Source: Pseudobdellovibrionaceae bacterium
GTDB lineage: Bacteria > Bdellovibrionota > Bdellovibrionia > Bdellovibrionales > JAMPXM01
Assembly (NCBI GenBank): GCA_021463345.1
Contig: JAJTYM010000004.1
Span: 51,115-115,114 of the forward strand
DNA length: 64,000 bases
Direction: 5' to 3'
Position 1 is the stretch's first letter; each line of letters starts with the position of its first letter. This document shows, piece after piece, positions 61,570 through 64,000 of the stretch. The notes below the pieces were generated by a model. The model saw only the letters and a list, made by a program, of their open reading frames with translations, searched no databases and was not told the origin of the DNA. A program made the position numbers and the translations under genes.

Positions 61570-62079
61570 ATGCAAGTGATTTTGGGAATCGATCCGGGCA
61601 GTCACCACACCGGTTTCGGCGCCGTCGCGGCCGACGGGGACAGCATCCGGCACCTCGGTCACGGGGTGATCTCGGCGCCCGGTCGCCTCGGTTTCCACGA
61701 GCGCCTGTGCTTCATCGCCGGTGAGCTGCGCGCCGTCTTCGCGCGCTACCGCCCGGGGATCACCGCGATTGAGCGCGTTTTCCTCGGCCGCAACGTCGAT
61801 TCGGCGTTCAAACTCGGGCATGTGCGCGGAATCTGCCTGTTCACGGCGAGTTCGGCCGAAAGCGTGGTCGTGGAATACGCGGCCCGAGCCGTGAAAAAAG
61901 GCATCACGGGCAGCGGGGCCGCGACCAAAGATCAGGTGCAGATGGTCTTGTTCGCGACCCTGGGGTTGCGTTCGCCCGCCCAGGTCGACGCGAGCGACGC
62001 GTTGGCGCTGGCGTATTTCCACGCCCGCCACCTCGAGGTCGAAGCGCGGTTGCGCCGCGGGACCATGCCGAGAGTTTAA
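61570..62079 (+). CDS. ruvC: Holliday junction resolvase RuvC
   Basis: A 169-residue endonuclease cutting four-way junctions moved by RuvAB. The four acidic active-site residues are Asp7 (LGIDPGSHHTG), Glu68 (TAIERVFLGRN), Asp140 and Asp143 (VDASDALALAYFHA). AARAVKKGITGSGAATKDQVQMV is the conserved DNA-contact region. The frame is open far upstream, but ATG 61570 with GAAGGCGG ahead gives the canonical start. It is the first gene of ruvC-ruvA-ruvB. Confidence 0.95.
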   Translation: MQVILGIDPGSHHTGFGAVAADGDSIRHLGHGVISAPGRLGFHERLCFIAGELRAVFARYRPGITAIERVFLGRNVDSAFKLGHVRGICLFTASSAESVVVEYAARAVKKGITGSGAATKDQVQMVLFATLGLRSPAQVDASDALALAYFHARHLEVEARLRRGTMPRV

Positions 62080-62194
62080 GCAGGCTCCGGGCGAGCGCGG
62101 GCTAGGGTGGGGGAAAGAACCGGAAAAAGGTCTTGCCGGCCCTCGCGCGCCGATTAGAATCCGGATGTCGATTCGACCCATGACTTGGACTCAC

Positions 62195-62228
62195 CAGATG
62201 ATCGGATTCGCCAGATGATTGGATTCAT
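62195..62228. repeat. 17-bp imperfect tandem duplication spanning the ruvA start
   Basis: Copy 1 (62195-62211) and copy 2 (62212-62228) differ at three of 17 positions, with CAGAG of a third copy following. Each contains ATGAT; because 17 is not a multiple of three, the first ATG (62198) is out of frame with the ruvA ATG (62215). Confidence 0.8.
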
Positions 62229-62802
62229 CAGAGGTCGCGTGATCGAACTCAACCCGGAAGGGGCGATCGTCGACGTGAGCGGCGTCGGTTACGAGCTCCT
62301 GTGCTCCTCGAACACGCTCGACGACTGCGGAGCGGGTGAGGACGTGGCTTTTCACGTGCATACGCACGTGCGCGAGGACGCGATCCAGCTGTTCGGCTTT
62401 TCCACCGCGCTCGAAAAACGCCTCTTCCTCTCGCTCACCAAAGTGAACGGCGTCGGCCCCAAACTCGCGCTCAAGGCCCTCTCGGCGGGGCCGCTGACGA
62501 ACCTGGTGCGGATGATCGAGGCGGGTGACGCCAAAGGCCTGGCGTCGTTGCCGAAGGTCGGCAAGAAAACCGCCGAGCAGATCATCCTCGCGCTCAAGGG
62601 GAAACTCGCGATAGAGGAGATCGAGGGGCGCGCCGGGGCGGCCGCTCGACCGCTCGGTCCGCGTGACGAGATCGTTTCGGCGCTCGTGAACCTCGGGTTC
62701 CGTCTGCCCGACGTCGAGAAAGCGGTCGCGGAACTGCCGCTGGACACGGATCTCCAGGACGGGGTCCGCCGGGGGCTGCAGGCGTTGACCGGCAACTTCT
62801 GA
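62215..62802 (+). CDS. ruvA: Holliday junction branch migration protein RuvA
   Basis: A 195-residue DNA-binding subunit forming tetramers on Holliday junctions. MIGFIRGRVIELNPEGAIVDVSGVGYELL is the OB-fold start. The two helix-hairpin-helix motifs are VNGVGPKLALKALS and LPKVGKKTAEQIILALKGKL, and the C-terminal domain (EIVSALVNLGFRLPDVEKAVAEL) contacts RuvB. ATG 62215 is the canonical start; the frame also opens from TTG 62185. It sits in an imperfect tandem duplication with a decoy ATG. A 63-bp gap precedes ruvB. Confidence 0.95.
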   Translation: MIGFIRGRVIELNPEGAIVDVSGVGYELLCSSNTLDDCGAGEDVAFHVHTHVREDAIQLFGFSTALEKRLFLSLTKVNGVGPKLALKALSAGPLTNLVRMIEAGDAKGLASLPKVGKKTAEQIILALKGKLAIEEIEGRAGAAARPLGPRDEIVSALVNLGFRLPDVEKAVAELPLDTDLQDGVRRGLQALTGNF

Positions 62803-62865
62803 CCGGTCCCCCGCGCTCCGATGCTTTAAAGGGGTGCGACAAGGGGACCTTCCAAGGGGGACGAC

Positions 62866-63912
62866 ATGAATTCGGATTTCCCCGGCCCGGGCCGGATCGT
62901 GGATCGCGAGCGCAGCGAGGCCGAAATCGGCTGGGAGCTCGCTCTGCGGCCGACGCGTTTCGAGGAGTTCCCCGGGCAGGACAAGGTCAAGGACAAGCTG
63001 GAGGTTTTCGTCGCCGCCGCCAAAAGCCGGGGCGAACCGCTCGACCACATCCTGCTCAGCGGCCCTCCGGGCCTCGGCAAGACGACGCTCGCGCACATCA
63101 TCGCCAACGCCATGAGCGTCGAGTGCAAGACGACCTCGGGTCCGGCGCTCGACAAGAAAGGCGACGTCGCGGCGATCCTGACGTCGCTGAAGCCGTTCTC
63201 GATCCTGTTCATCGACGAGATCCACCGCCTGAACCGAGTGGTGGAGGAGTACCTGTACAGCGCGATGGAAGATTACTACATCGACATCGTGACGGGCGAC
63301 GGCCTGGGCGCGCGCTCGATGAAGTTCCAGTTGGCGCCCTTCACGCTGATCGGCGCGACCACGCGCGCGGGCCTGCTCAACGCGCCCCTTCGCGACCGTT
63401 TCGGCATCGTCGAGCGGCTTTCCTTCTACGAGAAGCCCGCACTCGTCTCGATCATCCGCCGGTCGGCGAAACTGCTGGGGGTTGAGATCACCGGAGAGGG
63501 GGCGTTCGAGGTCGCGCGCCGTTGCCGGGGCACTCCGCGTATCGCCAACCGCTTGCTCAAACGCGTGCGCGACTATGCGCAGGTCAAAGGCGATGGCCGC
63601 GTGACGTTCGAGATGGCGCAGTACGCGCTCGATCAGCTCGAGGTCGACCACCTGGGCCTCGACGACATGGACCGCAAGATCCTCGCGTTGATCATCGACA
63701 AGTTCACCGGGGGACCGGTCGGTATCGAGACGCTTTCGGCCGCCCTCAGCGAGGAAAAAGACACGCTCGAGGAAGTCTATGAGCCGTTCCTCATCCAGGA
63801 AGGCCTCTTGCAAAAAACGCCTCGTGGCCGCGTCGTGACGGAGGCGGCCCGCCGTCATGTGCTGGGCGCCGCCGAAGCCGAAAAGGCGCCGGTTCCCGAA
63901 GCCCAAAAGTGA
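62866..63912 (+). CDS. ruvB: Holliday junction branch migration ATPase RuvB
   Basis: A 348-residue AAA+ helicase motor. Walker A GPPGLGKT lies at 66-73, Walker [13 protein letters not shown] at 113-124, sensor 1 in [20 protein letters not shown] with the arginine finger, sensor 2 in [21 protein letters not shown] and a winged-helix C-terminus ([41 protein letters not shown]). The length and start are canonical. It completes the ruvCAB set. Immediately downstream is a perfect palindrome that ends at the window edge. Confidence 0.97.
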   Translation: MNSDFPGPGRIVDRERSEAEIGWELALRPTRFEEFPGQDKVKDKLEVFVAAAKSRGEPLDHILLSGPPGLGKTTLAHIIANAMSVECKTTSGPALDKKGDVAAILTSLKPFSILFIDEIHRLNRVVEEYLYSAMEDYYIDIVTGDGLGARSMKFQLAPFTLIGATTRAGLLNAPLRDRFGIVERLSFYEKPALVSIIRRSAKLLGVEITGEGAFEVARRCRGTPRIANRLLKRVRDYAQVKGDGRVTFEMAQYALDQLEVDHLGLDDMDRKILALIIDKFTGGPVGIETLSAALSEEKDTLEEVYEPFLIQEGLLQKTPRGRVVTEAARRHVLGAAEAEKAPVPEAQK

Positions 63913-63921
63913 CACGCACCT

Positions 63922-64000
63922 TTTTGTTTACGTTTGCGTCATTGCCTTTTCCGCGCGCCGGCGGCGCGCGGAAAAGGCAATGACGCAAACGTAAACAAAA
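63922..64000. repeat. Perfect 39-bp-arm palindrome at the window edge
   Basis: Bases 63922-63960 and 63962-64000 are exact reverse complements around the single base 63961. The outer parts are A/T-rich, the centre G/C-only (CCGCGCGCC-type). It starts ten bases after the ruvB stop. A terminator with a one-base loop and 39 perfect pairs would be unusual; an assembly fold-back at a contig end is the simplest explanation. Confidence 0.9.

Noticed and set aside
62198..62200. ATG as an alternative ruvA start
   Set aside because: It is out of frame with RuvA; the canonical MIGFIRGRV begins at 62215.

Overview
The window is G+C-rich, densely packed bacterial DNA with strongly G/C-ending codons. It carries a Gram-negative envelope gene set: a TamA/BamA-like barrel with TamB, outer-membrane and lipoprotein candidates, an L,D-transpeptidase and SecG. 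It also has FliL, a cmk-rpsA pair, REC-GAF and hybrid two-component proteins, and an AgmX/PglI-type TonB-like protein. Together these suggest a deltaproteobacterium-like lineage, with Bdellovibrionota the most likely. That placement is inference from gene content; there is no rRNA in the window. No tRNA, rRNA, CRISPR array, integrase or insertion sequence was seen, so this looks like ordinary chromosomal core with a few accessory islands.

Layout. 1-4.3 kb: a truncated secreted peptidyl-prolyl isomerase, an AidB-like acyl-CoA dehydrogenase, a tiny zinc-ribbon protein and an ABC-F ATPase. 4.3-8.2 kb: a minus-strand moxR / DUF58 / TgpA-like transglutaminase operon. 8.4-14.6 kb: an M20 peptidase, a UMF1-type transporter, a hybrid histidine kinase and a divergent single-domain response regulator. 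14.8-19.6 kb: a lipoprotein divergent from an APP1/DUF2183-like HAD protein, then secG with a FecR/TonB-like gene, and a REC-GAF regulator. 19.7-25.4 kb: tmk-holB-tatD followed by gap-pgk-tpiA. 25.5-27.8 kb: two tandem membrane-anchored HEFGH metalloprotease paralogues of no family I recognise. 28.1-32.7 kb: a zinc-ribbon protein, threonine dehydratase and a divergent hyuA-hyuB pair in which hyuA is frameshifted at a C7 tract. 32.9-38.1 kb: cmk, rpsA (six S1 domains, clear promoter and terminator), HIT, methylmalonyl-CoA epimerase and rhomboid. 38.2-45.3 kb: a Cys-rich secreted protein, an L,D-transpeptidase with an NTF2-like tail, FliL, an active/inactive M16 protease pair and two membrane-anchored proteins. 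45.5-51.7 kb: a LysR regulator with a textbook T-N11-A palindrome, an RsmB-like methyltransferase, an outer-membrane protein, nrdR, nusB, two hypotheticals and ppsR. 51.7-61.4 kb: minus-strand TPR protein, efp, and a helical-repeat gene overlapping tamB, which overlaps tamA. 61.5-63.9 kb: ruvC-ruvA-ruvB.

The genes group by function: Holliday-junction resolution (ruvCAB), lower glycolysis (gap-pgk-tpiA), nucleotide supply and replication (tmk, holB, cmk, nrdR), translation (rpsA, efp, nusB, rsmB) and envelope assembly or proteolysis (tamAB, M16 pair, rhomboid, L,D-transpeptidase, HEFGH pair, MoxR cluster). The features most worth following up are the tandem HEFGH proteases, the C7-frameshifted hyuA, the LysR palindrome facing a C-terminally anchored surface protein, and a perfect 39-bp-arm palindrome that ends exactly at the window edge.
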